Positions 35,745 through 45,584 of a stretch of 64,000 nucleotides of DNA are shown piece after piece. The notes under the pieces were generated by a model. It made no database searches. It was not told the origin of the DNA and was given only the letters and a program-made list of their open reading frames with translations. The stretch is from Rhodocyclaceae bacterium (GTDB lineage: Bacteria > Pseudomonadota > Gammaproteobacteria > Burkholderiales > CAIKXV01). The translations under genes and the position numbers were made by a program. The stretch covers positions 127,394 to 191,393 of the forward strand of contig JADCHX010000012.1 in the NCBI GenBank assembly GCA_020248265.1. Reading direction: 5' to 3'. The first letter of the stretch is position 1; each line of letters opens with the position of its first letter.

Positions 35745-36704
35745 ATGAGCCATTCCGAAGGCAATCCAGAGAACTGGGAACGCAAGGTGCTCGAGAAACT
35801 CGCGCTGTCTGCGCTGCAGGAGCAGCGGCGCGGGCGTTACTGGGGCATCTTCTTCAAGTCCCTGACGTTCCTGTACCTGTTCCTGCTGCTTTTCATCGCT
35901 ACCGGCTGGTTCGGCGCGCGCGAGATGACCTCACCCGGGAAGCACACCGCGCTTGTCCAGGTAAACGGGGTGATCGCCAACGACAGCGCCGCTTCGTCCG
36001 AGCAGATCACCGCCGGCCTGCAGGCAGCGTTCAAGGACAGCAACACCCAGGGAGTCGTGCTGCGCATCAACAGCCCCGGCGGCAGCCCGGTACAGGCCGG
36101 CCAGATCAACGACGAGATCCGGCGGTTGCGCGAGCAGTATCCGAACATACCGCTCTATGCGGTGGTGGAGGACGTGTGCGCCTCCGGCGGCTACTACGTC
36201 GCCGTGGCTGCCGACCAGATCTTCGTCAACCGGGCAAGCCTGGTCGGCTCGATCGGCGTGCTGATGGACGGCTTCGGGTTCTCCGGCGTGTTGAACAAGC
36301 TGGGCGTCGAGCGCCGGTTGCTGACAGCCGGCGACAACAAGGGCTTCCTCGATCCGTTCTCCCCGCTCGACCCGAAGCAGCGTGCCCATGCGCAGCAGAT
36401 GCTCAACGACATACACGCGCAGTTCATCGACGTCGTCAAGCGCGGCAGGGGCGACCGGCTCAAGGCCGACCCGCAGATATTCAGCGGGCTGATATGGACC
36501 GGCGAGCGGAGCATCGAACTCGGGCTGGCAGACGCCCTCGGCAGCGTCGAATACGTCGCGCGCGAGGTGATCAAGGCGGAGACGATCGTCGACTACACAC
36601 CCCGCGAGAACATCGCGGAGCGCGTGGTGCGGCGATTCGGTGCCGCCTCGGCGGAAGCGCTCTGGGGAGCGGCAACGGCCCCGCGCACCTCGCCGGTCCG
36701 GTGA
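35745..36704 (+). CDS. sppA: Signal peptide peptidase SppA (short form)
   Basis: A 319-residue S49 peptidase of the short, single-domain type. One membrane segment lies at about 34-56 (GIFFKSLTFLYLFLLLFI). The catalytic serine is Ser147 in CASGGYYVAVAADQ and the lysine is Lys199 in GDNKGFLDP; both numbers agree with the Ser147/Lys199 dyad of B. subtilis SppA. It degrades signal peptides left in the inner membrane. It is the last gene of the rluC unit and converges with maf. Confidence 0.9.
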   Translation: MSHSEGNPENWERKVLEKLALSALQEQRRGRYWGIFFKSLTFLYLFLLLFIATGWFGAREMTSPGKHTALVQVNGVIANDSAASSEQITAGLQAAFKDSNTQGVVLRINSPGGSPVQAGQINDEIRRLREQYPNIPLYAVVEDVCASGGYYVAVAADQIFVNRASLVGSIGVLMDGFGFSGVLNKLGVERRLLTAGDNKGFLDPFSPLDPKQRAHAQQMLNDIHAQFIDVVKRGRGDRLKADPQIFSGLIWTGERSIELGLADALGSVEYVAREVIKAETIVDYTPRENIAERVVRRFGAASAEALWGAATAPRTSPVR

Positions 36705-36723
36705 ACGGCGGGCGCGCTCGCAG

Positions 36724-37335
36724 CTAGACGACCTGGATGCCGAACTCCGGCAGGTGGCGGGTCAGTGCAATGAGCGGCAGGCCGATCAGTGCGGTCGGAT
36801 CGTCTCCCCGGACGGTTTCGGTGAGCGCAATGCCCAGCCCCTCGACCTTCGCGCTGCCCGCGCAATCATAAGGGGTGTCCCGCAGCAGGTAGCGCTCAAT
36901 GAAGGCAGCGTCGAGTATCCGATAGCTGACATCGGTCGCCACTACCGTTTCGACGCAATGCGCAGGATCCAGCCGGATGACGGCCATGGCGGTGTGGAAC
37001 CGGAGAGTACGACCGGAAACCATGCTTAACTGCGCCACGGCCGCCACGTGGCTCTCCGGCTTGTTGACCGGCAGGCCGTCGAGCTCGGCAACCTGGTCGG
37101 AGCCGATCACTACTGCACCCGGTGCCTGCGCGGCCACGGTGAGCGCCTTCGCCCGGGCGAGCCGACACGCGAGCGCGGCTGGAGTCTCCCCGTCATCCGG
37201 AGTCTCGTCGATGCGCGGCGCGACCACGTCGAACGCCAGGCCCAGGCGTTCGAGCAGGGTCCGCCGATAGGGCGAGGTGGAAGCGAGGATCAGGCGGGGC
37301 GGGATTGACGGGAGCATCGCTGCGATCTTTGACAT
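36724..37335 (-). CDS. maf: Maf family nucleoside triphosphate pyrophosphatase (YceF-like)
   Basis: A 203-residue Maf protein with the characteristic LASTSPYRRTLLERLGL start and the VIGSDQVAEL motif with the catalytic aspartate. Maf enzymes cleave modified nucleotides; members next to yceD-rpmF correspond to YceF (7-methyl-GTP pyrophosphatase), hence that preference. Two starts are possible, 37335 and 37317. The former lies exactly on the TTGACA of the divergent yceD promoter and neither has a clear ribosome site, so I keep 37335 with doubt. Confidence 0.85.
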   Translation of the reverse strand: MSKIAAMLPSIPPRLILASTSPYRRTLLERLGLAFDVVAPRIDETPDDGETPAALACRLARAKALTVAAQAPGAVVIGSDQVAELDGLPVNKPESHVAAVAQLSMVSGRTLRFHTAMAVIRLDPAHCVETVVATDVSYRILDAAFIERYLLRDTPYDCAGSAKVEGLGIALTETVRGDDPTALIGLPLIALTRHLPEFGIQVV

Positions 37336-37357
37336 CGGCGGGAAAGCGCAATATTAT
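37329..37357 (+). promoter_or_regulatory. Consensus promoter of yceD-rpmF-plsX-fab operon
   Basis: TTGACA (37329-37334), a 17-base spacer and TATTAT (37352-37357). The expected start of transcription is about 37363-37367, that is 0-4 bases before the yceD ATG. The -35 box overlaps the upstream start codon of maf. Confidence 0.85.
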
Positions 37358-37366
37358 CCGACGTTT

Positions 37367-37891
37367 ATGTCGCACACCCCAGTCATAGACAGCATCGCTT
37401 TCGCGCGTGCCGGCAGCCATTGTCAGGGCACGATGCAGGGCGAGCGGCTGACCCGGCTCGATGACAGTCTCGTCGACCGTGCCGGGGAGGTCAATTACGA
37501 GGTGCACGGCATTCTGTGGGATGAAAAGCCCGCGCTCGAACTGAAGATCGAAGGCTGGCTGATGGTCCGCTGCCTTCGCTGCCTCGGGCCGATGCGCTGG
37601 CCGGTGCAGATCGAGAACAGGATCAGGCTCGCACGCGATGATGCCGATCTCGATGTAGCCGACGAAGAAGGGGTGGACGCGATCCAGGCTTCGCAGGAGT
37701 TGAATGTCGCGGAACTGGTGGAAGATGAATTGCTGCTGCAGTGGCCGATCGCGCCGCGTCACGATATGCATGGCATGACGCCGTGCGACGCCGATCTGAC
37801 CTTCGGCGGCACAGAGGCAGTCCATCCGTTCGCGGCACTCGAAAAGCTGTCGCCTCGACGCGGCGGTACCAAACAAGGCAATCAAGACTAA
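37367..37891 (+). CDS. yceD: YceD/DUF177 protein, large-subunit (23S rRNA) accumulation factor
   Basis: A 174-residue DUF177 protein with the YceD core: two Cys-containing segments around [17 protein letters not shown], then the [26 protein letters not shown] block and a C-terminal PLAPRHD-like segment. YceD is needed for 23S rRNA accumulation in several bacteria and is regularly paired with rpmF. The ATG at 37367 has no ribosome site; the consensus promoter just upstream implies a transcript with almost no leader. It is the first gene of the fatty acid operon. Confidence 0.85.
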   Translation: MSHTPVIDSIAFARAGSHCQGTMQGERLTRLDDSLVDRAGEVNYEVHGILWDEKPALELKIEGWLMVRCLRCLGPMRWPVQIENRIRLARDDADLDVADEEGVDAIQASQELNVAELVEDELLLQWPIAPRHDMHGMTPCDADLTFGGTEAVHPFAALEKLSPRRGGTKQGNQD

Positions 37892-37901
37892 GAGGTTCAT
37901 C

Positions 37902-38081
37902 ATGGCAGTCCAGCAGAACAAGAAATCGCCGTCCCGCCGCAACATGCGTCGTGCTCATGACTTCCTCACCGCAGCACCGCTCGGCGTCGAGCCGACCACC
38001 GGTGAAGTGCACCTGCGCCACCATATCAGCCCGTCGGGCTACTACCGCGGCAAGAAGGTCACGGCAGGCAAGAAAGACTGA
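37902..38081 (+). CDS. rpmF: 50S ribosomal protein L32
   Basis: A 59-residue L32 with the diagnostic start [20 protein letters not shown] and the basic tail GKKV. The four zinc-ribbon cysteines of some L32 proteins are absent (C-minus type), as is common in proteobacteria. It follows yceD by ten bases with AGAGG as ribosome site, and precedes plsX by 112 bases. Confidence 0.95.
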   Translation: MAVQQNKKSPSRRNMRRAHDFLTAAPLGVEPTTGEVHLRHHISPSGYYRGKKVTAGKKD

Positions 38082-38193
38082 TCGACGGTCCCGGTATCCC
38101 GGCCAGCACGCGGGCAGACGGATTGGACTTCGGCGGACCGGCAGGCTGCATCCGGTGCCGGGCACGTCCGTCCGCGCCGGCCGGACACTGATC

Positions 38194-39213
38194 ATGTCGC
38201 GGGTTGTCGTCGCAGTGGACTGCATGGGCGGTGACCACGGGCCGCGCGTGACCGTCGCCGCTTCCGTGGCGGCCGTCGATGCGGATCCCGAACTGTCGAT
38301 CGTGCTTGTCGGCTTGTCGGATGCGATCAGCGCAGCTCTTTCCGAGGCAGGACGGATCGAAGGTGGTCGGCTGCGGATCGTCCACGCCCCCGAGGTGGTG
38401 GCGATGGATGAACCTCCCGCCAACGCTCTCCGCAACAAGAAGAAATCCTCGATGCGGGTCGCCATCAACCTGGTCAAGGCGGGCGAGGCGGATGCTTGCG
38501 TCAGCGCCGGCAATACAGGAGCCCTGATGGCCACTTCGCGCTTCGTGCTGAAGACGCTGCCGGGCATCGAGCGCCCGGCCATCTGTGGCGTGCTGCCATC
38601 GGTCAATGGTCGCACCTACATGCTCGACCTCGGCGCAAACGTCGACTGCACGCCGGTACAACTGCTGCAGTTCGGCATGATGGGCGCGAGCCTCGTTGGC
38701 GCCCTCGACCATGTCGATGCGCCCAGCGTCGGGCTGCTCAACATCGGCGTCGAGGACATCAAGGGCAACGACACCGTGAAGCAGGCGGCGGAACTGCTGC
38801 GCCTGAGCGGTCTCAACTTCTACGGCAACGTCGAGGGCGACGACATCTACAAGGGTACGGTAGACGTCATCGTGTGCGATGGTTTCGTCGGCAACGTGGC
38901 GCTGAAAACCTCGGAAGGGCTGGCGCAGATGCTCGGCGCGGTGCTCCGCCGTGAGGTCAATCGCACCTGGCTCACCAGGCTGGCGGGTCTGTGCTCGCTG
39001 CCGGTCATGCGTGCCTTCAAGCGGACGGTGGACCATCGCCGCTACAATGGCGCGAGCCTGCTCGGGTTGCAGGGTGTCGTGGTCAAGAGCCATGGTTCGG
39101 CCGATGCCTTCAGCTACGGTTTCGCGATCGGTCGCGCGGTAGAAGAAGTGCGCATGGGCCTCGCCGGCCGCATCAGCGAGCGCGTGAACCTGCTGCAGCA
39201 GGGGGCGGCGTGA
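38194..39213 (+). CDS. plsX: Phosphate acyltransferase PlsX
   Basis: A 339-residue PlsX that makes acyl-phosphate from acyl-ACP for the PlsY step of phospholipid synthesis. Family motifs are [12 protein letters not shown] at the start, [10 protein letters not shown], and [20 protein letters not shown], with a C-terminal [12 protein letters not shown] chose the ATG at 38194, which begins the [14 protein letters not shown] motif. The stop overlaps a GTG (39210) that could be an alternative start of fabH. Confidence 0.93.
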   Translation: MSRVVVAVDCMGGDHGPRVTVAASVAAVDADPELSIVLVGLSDAISAALSEAGRIEGGRLRIVHAPEVVAMDEPPANALRNKKKSSMRVAINLVKAGEADACVSAGNTGALMATSRFVLKTLPGIERPAICGVLPSVNGRTYMLDLGANVDCTPVQLLQFGMMGASLVGALDHVDAPSVGLLNIGVEDIKGNDTVKQAAELLRLSGLNFYGNVEGDDIYKGTVDVIVCDGFVGNVALKTSEGLAQMLGAVLRREVNRTWLTRLAGLCSLPVMRAFKRTVDHRRYNGASLLGLQGVVVKSHGSADAFSYGFAIGRAVEEVRMGLAGRISERVNLLQQGAA

Positions 39214-39233
39214 GCCGTCCGGCACCAGCCCGG

Positions 39234-40196
39234 ATGCCGATGCATTCGAGGATCAGCGGCACCGGCAGCTACCTGCCGGCCCGATGCGTGAGCAATACCG
39301 AACTGGCCGGGCGGGTCGATACCTCGGACGAATGGATTTCCACGCGTACCGGTATCCGCCAGCGGTATTTCGCCGGCGAGGGTGAACTCACGAGCGACCT
39401 GGCCCTGCCTGCAGCGCGCCAGGCCATCGAGGCAGCCGGACTGCAGCCCTCCGACATTGGTCTCGTGATCGTCGCGACCACGACACCGGACGCGGTGTTT
39501 CCGAGTACCGCCTGCATCCTCCAGCAGAAACTGGGCATTTCGGGCTGCCCGGCCTACGATCTGCAGGCTGTCTGCAGCGGCTTCGTGTATGCGCTGTCGT
39601 CGGCCGACCTCGCCGTACGCGCGGGGCAGTGCCGCCACGCACTGGTGGTCGGAGCCGAGGTGTATTCGCGCATCCTCGACTGGAACGACCGCTCGACCTG
39701 CGTACTGTTCGGAGACGGCGCTGGGGCCGTTGTGCTCAGCGCCACCGATGGCCCGGGCATCCTGTCGTCGCACCTGCATGCCGACGGCAGCTACAACGGT
39801 ATCCTCGGGGTGCCGGCACGCATCGAACAGGGCGCCGTGGTCGGGTCGCCGTTCGTCCACATGGACGGAAACGCCGTGTTCCGCTTCGCCGTGCGTGTAC
39901 TGGCCGAGGCCGCGTACGAGGCGCTCGAGGCCAACGGCCTTGCGCCGGCGGATGTCGACTGGCTGGTACCGCACCAGGCGAATATCCGCATCATCGAATC
40001 GACAGCGAAGAAGCTCGGCATGCCGATGGAGCGTGTCGTGGTCACCGTCGACCGCCATGCCAACACGTCGGCGGCCTCGATTCCCCTGGCGCTGGATACC
40101 GCAGTACGCGACGGCCGTATCCGGCCCGGGCAACTCGTACTGCTCGAAGGTGTCGGCGGCGGATTCACCTGGGGCTCGGTGCTGCTGCGGTGGTAG
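39234..40196 (+). CDS. fabH: Beta-ketoacyl-ACP synthase III (FabH)
   Basis: A 320-residue KAS III that starts fatty acid synthesis by condensing acetyl-CoA with malonyl-ACP. The catalytic triad is Cys114 (DLQAVCSGF), His247 (VPHQANIRI) and Asn277 (DRHANTSA). A second in-frame ATG at 39240, and a GTG overlapping the plsX stop at 39210, are possible starts; they change only the first few residues. The fabD gene follows after 49 bases. Confidence 0.93.
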   Translation: MPMHSRISGTGSYLPARCVSNTELAGRVDTSDEWISTRTGIRQRYFAGEGELTSDLALPAARQAIEAAGLQPSDIGLVIVATTTPDAVFPSTACILQQKLGISGCPAYDLQAVCSGFVYALSSADLAVRAGQCRHALVVGAEVYSRILDWNDRSTCVLFGDGAGAVVLSATDGPGILSSHLHADGSYNGILGVPARIEQGAVVGSPFVHMDGNAVFRFAVRVLAEAAYEALEANGLAPADVDWLVPHQANIRIIESTAKKLGMPMERVVVTVDRHANTSAASIPLALDTAVRDGRIRPGQLVLLEGVGGGFTWGSVLLRW

Positions 40197-40245
40197 CTTC
40201 CCGCACACACAGCGAGCCCGTTCGATCAACGGAGCGTTCGACCGC

Positions 40246-41193
40246 ATGACTGCCTCGACAATACCTTTCTCGATCGTCTTTCCCGGCCAGGGGTCGCAGT
40301 CCGTCGGCATGATGCGCGGCTTCGCCGATCGCCCGGGCGTGCGCGCAACCTTCGACGAGGCGTCTGCTGCGCTTGGCGAGGATCTCTGGGCGATGGTCGA
40401 GAATGGCCCGGACACAGCACTCAACGCGACCGTGAACACCCAGCCGGTGATGCTGACCGCCGGGGTGGCCGTCTGGCGCGAATGGCTGGCCAGCGGAGGC
40501 CCCGCGCCGATGGTGGTCGCGGGGCACAGCCTGGGCGAGTATTCGGCCCTGGTCGCCGCAGGGGCGCTCACGCTGCCCGATGCCGTGCGAACCGTCCGCT
40601 TCCGTGCCCAGGCCATGCAGGAAGCCGTGCCGTTCGGCACCGGTGCCATGGCCGCAATCCTCGGTCTGGATGACGATGCCGTGCGCGAAGCCTGTTCGAG
40701 CGGCGCGCAGGGCGAGGTCGTGGAAGCGGTGAACTTCAATGCACCGAATCAGGTCGTGATCGCGGGTCACAAGGCAGCGGTCGAGCGTGCCGCGGATCTG
40801 GCCAAGGCCGCGGGCGCGAAACGCGCGGTCCTGCTGCCCGTGAGCGCGCCGTTCCATTCGACCCTGCTGGCACCGGCCGCCGACCGTCTGGCCGGGTTCC
40901 TGCGCGACGTGGCGCTTTCGGCACCCGTCATTCCCGTCATCAACAATGTCGATGTGGCCTGCGTGTCCGACCCGGCGGCGATCCGGGATGCGCTGGCAAG
41001 GCAGGCACGGTCCCCGGTGCGCTGGGTGGAGACCATCCGGGCCGTCGCCGGCATGGGCGCAACGACCATCATCGAATGCGGTCCGGGCAAGGTCCTCAAC
41101 GGATTGACGCGTCGTATCGACGGCAGCCTGCAGGGCTTTGCCGTGGTCGATGCCGCGTCACTCGACGAGGCCCTGAAGGCGGTGTGCGCATGA
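40246..41193 (+). CDS. fabD: Malonyl-CoA:ACP transacylase FabD
   Basis: A 315-residue malonyl-CoA:ACP transacylase. The nucleophile is Ser95 in VAGHSLGEYSAL and the catalytic histidine His204 in SAPFHSTLL; the N-terminal FPGQGSQ motif (12-18) is present. It supplies malonyl-ACP for FabH, FabF and elongation. The stop overlaps the fabG start by four bases (ATGA). Confidence 0.95.
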   Translation: MTASTIPFSIVFPGQGSQSVGMMRGFADRPGVRATFDEASAALGEDLWAMVENGPDTALNATVNTQPVMLTAGVAVWREWLASGGPAPMVVAGHSLGEYSALVAAGALTLPDAVRTVRFRAQAMQEAVPFGTGAMAAILGLDDDAVREACSSGAQGEVVEAVNFNAPNQVVIAGHKAAVERAADLAKAAGAKRAVLLPVSAPFHSTLLAPAADRLAGFLRDVALSAPVIPVINNVDVACVSDPAAIRDALARQARSPVRWVETIRAVAGMGATTIIECGPGKVLNGLTRRIDGSLQGFAVVDAASLDEALKAVCA

Positions 41194-41945
41194 GAGAACA
41201 GGATCGGTTGCAATCGGAGGTGGCGCTGGTCACCGGCGCGACCCGTGGCATCGGGCAGGCAATCGCCCAGGCCCTTGCGGGCGCGGGTGCCAGGGTCATC
41301 GGCACGGCGACCAGCGCGGAGGGCGCGCGTGCGATCGACGCTGCCTTCGCGCAGGCCGGGCTTGCCGGCCGGGGCGTACAGCTGGACGTTAACGATGGCG
41401 CCGCAGTAGACGCGCTGCTCGAATCGATCACGGGCGCAGAAGGTGGCGTATCGATCCTGGTGAACAATGCGGGCATCACGCGCGACAACCTGCTGATGCG
41501 CATGAGCGAGGACGAATGGGACGCGATCATCGACACCAACCTGAAGTCGGTCTGGCGGCTTTCCCGGGCGGTACTGCGGCCGATGATGAAGGCGCGCCGC
41601 GGCCGGATCGTCAATATCGGGTCGGTGGTCGGATCGATCGGAAATCCCGGCCAGGTGAACTACGCGGCATCGAAAGCTGGCATGCTCGGGTTCACACGGG
41701 CGCTTGCGCGCGAGGTCGGGAGTCGGAACATCACGGTCAACTGCGTGGCGCCCGGTTTCATCGATACCGACATGACACGCTCCCTGAAGCCGGAACAGAA
41801 GGCCGCGCTGCTGGGCCAGGTACCGCTGGGCAGGCTGGGGGAGGCCTCGGACGTGGCAGCGGCCGTCCTGTTTCTGGCCACGCCCGCGGCAGGTTACATC
41901 ACCGGCAGCACCCTGCACGTCAACGGCGGCCTCTTCATGGAATGA
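41190..41945 (+). CDS. fabG: 3-oxoacyl-ACP reductase FabG
   Basis: A 251-residue SDR reductase that reduces 3-ketoacyl-ACP with NADPH. The nucleotide motif is TGATRGIGQA (15-24); the triad is Ser145, Tyr158, Lys162 (QVNYAASKAGMLGF). The start overlaps the fabD stop, showing translational coupling. A hairpin and an extended -10 promoter lie between its stop and acpP. Confidence 0.95.
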   Translation: MREQDRLQSEVALVTGATRGIGQAIAQALAGAGARVIGTATSAEGARAIDAAFAQAGLAGRGVQLDVNDGAAVDALLESITGAEGGVSILVNNAGITRDNLLMRMSEDEWDAIIDTNLKSVWRLSRAVLRPMMKARRGRIVNIGSVVGSIGNPGQVNYAASKAGMLGFTRALAREVGSRNITVNCVAPGFIDTDMTRSLKPEQKAALLGQVPLGRLGEASDVAAAVLFLATPAAGYITGSTLHVNGGLFME

Positions 41946-41996
41946 GCACGCCGGTACGCCGATCGGGCGGCGGGTTTCGCCGGCTGACTGGTCGTT

Positions 41997-42026
41997 CCGT
42001 TCTTCGCGGAACGGGGGTTCGTTTTT
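41997..42026 (+). terminator. Hairpin and T-run between fabG and acpP
   Basis: CCGTTC and GAACGG form a six-base stem around TTCGCG. A run of five T starts seven bases after the stem, further than in a normal terminator, so it may attenuate rather than stop fabG transcription. Confidence 0.4.
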
Positions 42027-42034
42027 GGTAGAAT
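42026..42034 (+). promoter_or_regulatory. Extended -10 promoter of acpP
   Basis: TGGTAGAAT is an extended -10 element (TGN plus a five-of-six -10 box) about 93 bases before the acpP ATG. No -35 match is present, as expected for extended -10 promoters. It would let acpP be expressed more strongly than the rest of the operon. Confidence 0.5.
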
Positions 42035-42126
42035 CCGCAGCCGTTTCGCTGTGGGCAGCGCGGGAACATTCTCGAGAACACTTCCCGGTGCCTTCAAACG
42101 ATTCACACTATCGATAGGGGTTTGCA

Positions 42127-42363
42127 ATGGAAAACGTGGAAAGCCGTGTCAAGAAGATCGTCGCCGAGCAACTTGGCGTGAACGAAGCGGACGTGAAGAT
42201 CGATTCGCGCTTCGTGGACGACCTCGGTGCGGATTCGCTGGACACGGTGGAACTCGTGATGGCGCTCGAGGAAGAGTTCGAGACCGAGATTCCCGATGAG
42301 GAAGCCGAGAAGATCACCACGGTGCAGCAGGCGATCGACTACGTCACCTCGCACAAGAAGTAA
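42127..42363 (+). CDS. acpP: Acyl carrier protein
   Basis: A 78-residue ACP; the phosphopantetheine attachment site is Ser37 in GADSLDTVE. The sequence is acidic and close to E. coli AcpP. It carries growing acyl chains for the Fab enzymes around it. A GGGGTTT-like purine-rich site precedes the ATG by few bases. Confidence 0.97.
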   Translation: MENVESRVKKIVAEQLGVNEADVKIDSRFVDDLGADSLDTVELVMALEEEFETEIPDEEAEKITTVQQAIDYVTSHKK

Positions 42364-42394
42364 TCGCGGCATTCACGGACCGGCAGGCGAGCGA

Positions 42395-43633
42395 ATGACA
42401 CGTCGTCGTGTAGTGGTGACAGGGCTGGGGGTCATCTCCCCCGTCGGAAACAGTATCCCGGAGGCCTGGGACAACCTCGTTGCCGGGCGTACCGGTATTG
42501 CCGACGTGACCCGTTTCGATACGACCGGGTTCTCATGCCGGTTCGCGGGCGAGGTGAAGGGGTTCGACGTCGAGCAGTACATGCCGGCGAAGGAAGCCCG
42601 CCACATGGATACCTTCATCCATTACGGAATGGCTGCGGGGATCCAGGCTTGGGTCGACAGCGGGATAGAGGTCACCGAGCAGAACGCCGAGCGCATCGGT
42701 GTGATCGTCGGCTCGGGTATCGGCGGGCTGCCGCTGATCGAGCAGACCCATGCCGATCTGGTGGCGAAGGGTCCACGGCGCATTTCCCCGTTCTTTGTGC
42801 CAGCGTCCATCATCAACATGATCTCCGGCCACCTGAGCATCCGTTTCGGCCTCAAGGGACCCAGCCTTGCAGTGGTCACTGCCTGCACGACCGGCCTTCA
42901 CTGCATCGGCGAGGCGGGTCGGCTGATCGAGTATGGAGACGCCGACGTCATGCTCGCCGGCGGCGCCGAATCGACGGTGTCGCCCCTGGGCATCGGCGGC
43001 TTCGCAGCTGCACGGGCTCTGTCCGGCCGCAACGATGATCCGAAGACGGCGTCCCGTCCGTGGGACAAGGACCGTGACGGCTTCGTGCTGGGCGAGGGCG
43101 CCGGCGTCCTGGTGCTCGAAGAGTACGAGCACGCTCGTGCCCGTGGCGCGCGCATCTATGCCGAGCTGTCCGGTTACGGCATGAGCAGCGACGCCTACCA
43201 CATGACCGCGCCGAACATGGACGGTCCGCGCCGCTGCATGGTCAATGCAATGCGCAACGCGGGCGTCGATCCGACGGACATCCAGTATCTGAACGCCCAC
43301 GGCACCTCGACGCCGCTGGGGGACAAGAACGAAACCGAGGCGATCAAGGCCGCTTTCGGCGCCGAAGCCGCGAAGAAACTCGTCGTCAACTCGACGAAGT
43401 CGATGACCGGCCACCTGCTCGGCGGTGCCGGCGGGCTTGAATCGGTGGTGAGCGTCCTGGCGATCCACCACCAAGTCTCGCCGCCGACGATCAACATCTT
43501 CAACCAGGATCCGGAGTGCGACCTGGATTACTGCGCCAACGAGGCACGGCCGATGAAGATCGACGCTGCACTGAAGAACAACTTTGGCTTCGGTGGCACC
43601 AACGGGTCGCTGGTCTTCCGGCGCCTGCGCTGA
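42395..43633 (+). CDS. fabF: Beta-ketoacyl-ACP synthase II (FabF)
   Basis: A 412-residue KAS II with the start [16 protein letters not shown], the catalytic cysteine Cys164 ([11 protein letters not shown]), and the histidine motifs HGTSTPLGD and GHLLGGAGG. It elongates acyl-ACP, notably C16:1 to C18:1. The gene follows acpP as usual in proteobacteria. Confidence 0.95.
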   Translation: MTRRRVVVTGLGVISPVGNSIPEAWDNLVAGRTGIADVTRFDTTGFSCRFAGEVKGFDVEQYMPAKEARHMDTFIHYGMAAGIQAWVDSGIEVTEQNAERIGVIVGSGIGGLPLIEQTHADLVAKGPRRISPFFVPASIINMISGHLSIRFGLKGPSLAVVTACTTGLHCIGEAGRLIEYGDADVMLAGGAESTVSPLGIGGFAAARALSGRNDDPKTASRPWDKDRDGFVLGEGAGVLVLEEYEHARARGARIYAELSGYGMSSDAYHMTAPNMDGPRRCMVNAMRNAGVDPTDIQYLNAHGTSTPLGDKNETEAIKAAFGAEAAKKLVVNSTKSMTGHLLGGAGGLESVVSVLAIHHQVSPPTINIFNQDPECDLDYCANEARPMKIDAALKNNFGFGGTNGSLVFRRLR

Positions 43634-43693
43634 CCGGTCCGTGCGGGTGCGCGATCGGGTGACCAACCCGGCGTGCGACACGGACAGCACGCG

Positions 43694-44536
43694 ATGAGCG
43701 ACGACGGAACGCTGTTCCTCAGTGTGGACGGTGTGGACGTCGATCCGTTCGCCACGGCGGTGACGGCATCCGATCGCGGGTTCAGTTATGGCGACGGCGT
43801 GTTCCGTACCGTGCGGGTCAGGGATGGGCGCGTCGCGGCCTGGGGACGTCATGCTCGAAAGCTGGACGCCGATCTGGCCCGGCTCGCACTCGGCCCAGCC
43901 AACCTGCGCCGCATCGTGGCAGACCTTGACCGACTCGGTACAAGCCATCCCGATTGCATCGCGCGCATCAGCATCACCGCCGGCGCATCCGCGCGGGGCT
44001 ATCGCCGCATGCACGGTACCGCGCTGACCACCGTCGTGCGTGCCACAGCGCTGCCGCTCTGGCCAGCCGAGATCGGAACGCTGGGTATCGCACTGCGCCT
44101 GTGCAAGCTGCGCCTCGCCGACCAACCAGCCCTGGCGGGCGTGAAGCACCTGAACCGCCTGGAACAGGTACTGGCACGCGCCGAATGGGATGACGACCGG
44201 ATCGCCGAAGGCCTGACCCTGGACGTTGCAGGCCACGCCATCTGCGGCACGATGAGCAACCTGTTCATCGTCGAAGGCGGTTGCCTTGCGACCCCCGACC
44301 TCGCGCGCTGTGGCGTCGAAGGCGTGCAGCGCGGCCGTATCATCGACTGGGCGCGCCAGCGCGGGATCCCGGCGACCGTGGAGGCGTTGCCGCTCGAGCG
44401 GGTATGCGCCGCCGACGCACTGATCCTCTGCAACAGCGTGATCGGTGCATGGTGGGTGAGCCGGTTCAACGGCCGTACCTATTCGCGGCCGGCATGGCAT
44501 GACGAACTCGCCACCGATCTCGAACGCGATGACTAG
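43694..44536 (+). CDS. pabC: Aminodeoxychorismate lyase
   Basis: A 280-residue fold-type IV PLP enzyme. Start motif DRGFSYGDGVFRTVRV, PLP lysine in VKHLNRLEQVLARAEW, and the DVAGHAICGTMSNLFIV segment with GTMSN phosphate loop. It converts aminodeoxychorismate to p-aminobenzoate for folate. D-amino acid aminotransferase is a related possibility, but the fabF-pabC-mltG order supports pabC. Its stop overlaps the mltG start by eight bases. Confidence 0.9.
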   Translation: MSDDGTLFLSVDGVDVDPFATAVTASDRGFSYGDGVFRTVRVRDGRVAAWGRHARKLDADLARLALGPANLRRIVADLDRLGTSHPDCIARISITAGASARGYRRMHGTALTTVVRATALPLWPAEIGTLGIALRLCKLRLADQPALAGVKHLNRLEQVLARAEWDDDRIAEGLTLDVAGHAICGTMSNLFIVEGGCLATPDLARCGVEGVQRGRIIDWARQRGIPATVEALPLERVCAADALILCNSVIGAWWVSRFNGRTYSRPAWHDELATDLERDD

Positions 44537-45560
44537 GCGCCGCCGCCGCGGGCTCGGCCGGATGGCGTGTTTCGTCCTGCTGCCAATGGCAACGGTGGCA
44601 GCGATCGCAGCCGCTGCCGCCCTGTACCTGTTCGCCTGGCGCCCGACGCTACCGTCCACGCCCGTGGAGTTCACCATCACGGAGGGCCGGGGCCTGCGCG
44701 CCGCGGCAAACGGAATGGTGCAGGTCGGAGTGCTCGACCATGCACTGCCGATGGTCCTGCTCGGCCGACTCACCGGCGCGGATACCCGGATACGCGCCGG
44801 CCATTACGAACTGCAGGTGGGCGCAACAACCTGGGAACTGCTGCAGAAGATCACCAGCGGCGATGTCACGCTGAGCGGGATCACGTTCGTCGAGGGGTGG
44901 ACGCTGCGCCAGTGGCGCGCCGCGATCGCCGCGAGTCCGGATATTCGTCGCGAGAGCCCGCCGATGGCCGATGCAGAGCTTGCGCAGGCACTCGGCCTCG
45001 ACGCCGGCTCGCTGGAAGGGCGCCTTTTTCCCGACACCTACCTGTTCACCCGAGGCAGCACGGAACGCACGCTGCTGGCGAGGGCGCTGCGCGCGATGGA
45101 CGGGCACCTGGAGCGCGAATGGGCGGCACGCGGCGCCAACCTCCAGGTACGCACGCCCTACGAGGCGCTGGTGCTCGCCTCGATCATCGAGAAGGAGACT
45201 GGCAGCCCCGGTGACCGCAAGCGCATCTCGGGCGTGTTCCACAACCGTCTGCGCATCGGCATGCGCCTGCAGACCGACCCCACGGTAATTTACGGCATGG
45301 GCGAAGCCTTCGACGGCGACCTGCGCCGGCGCGACCTGCGCGAAGACACGCCGTTCAATACCTATACGCGTGCGGGGCTTCCGCCGACGCCGATCGCGAT
45401 GCCGGGGCTCGCTTCGTTGCGCGCGGCGCTGCATCCCGAGCCGACGCGCGCGCTTTACTTCGTCGCACGCGGCGACGGCACATCGGAATTCTCCGAGACG
45501 CTCGCTGACCACAACAGGGCCGTGAGAAAATACCAGCTAGGGCAGCGCGAGGGGCGCTAG
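44529..45560 (+). CDS. mltG: Endolytic murein transglycosylase MltG
   Basis: A 343-residue YceG-family protein with one N-terminal membrane helix (about 12-37), a LysM-like region and the catalytic domain. The catalytic glutamate is Glu221 in LASIIEKETGSPGDR, matching E218 of E. coli MltG. It cleaves nascent glycan strands and is thought to terminate their growth. The start is inside the pabC stop region, so they are coupled, and tmk follows after 24 bases. Confidence 0.92.
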   Translation: MTRRRRRGLGRMACFVLLPMATVAAIAAAAALYLFAWRPTLPSTPVEFTITEGRGLRAAANGMVQVGVLDHALPMVLLGRLTGADTRIRAGHYELQVGATTWELLQKITSGDVTLSGITFVEGWTLRQWRAAIAASPDIRRESPPMADAELAQALGLDAGSLEGRLFPDTYLFTRGSTERTLLARALRAMDGHLEREWAARGANLQVRTPYEALVLASIIEKETGSPGDRKRISGVFHNRLRIGMRLQTDPTVIYGMGEAFDGDLRRRDLREDTPFNTYTRAGLPPTPIAMPGLASLRAALHPEPTRALYFVARGDGTSEFSETLADHNRAVRKYQLGQREGR

Positions 45561-45584
45561 GCGGCACATCCGATCGGACACGCG

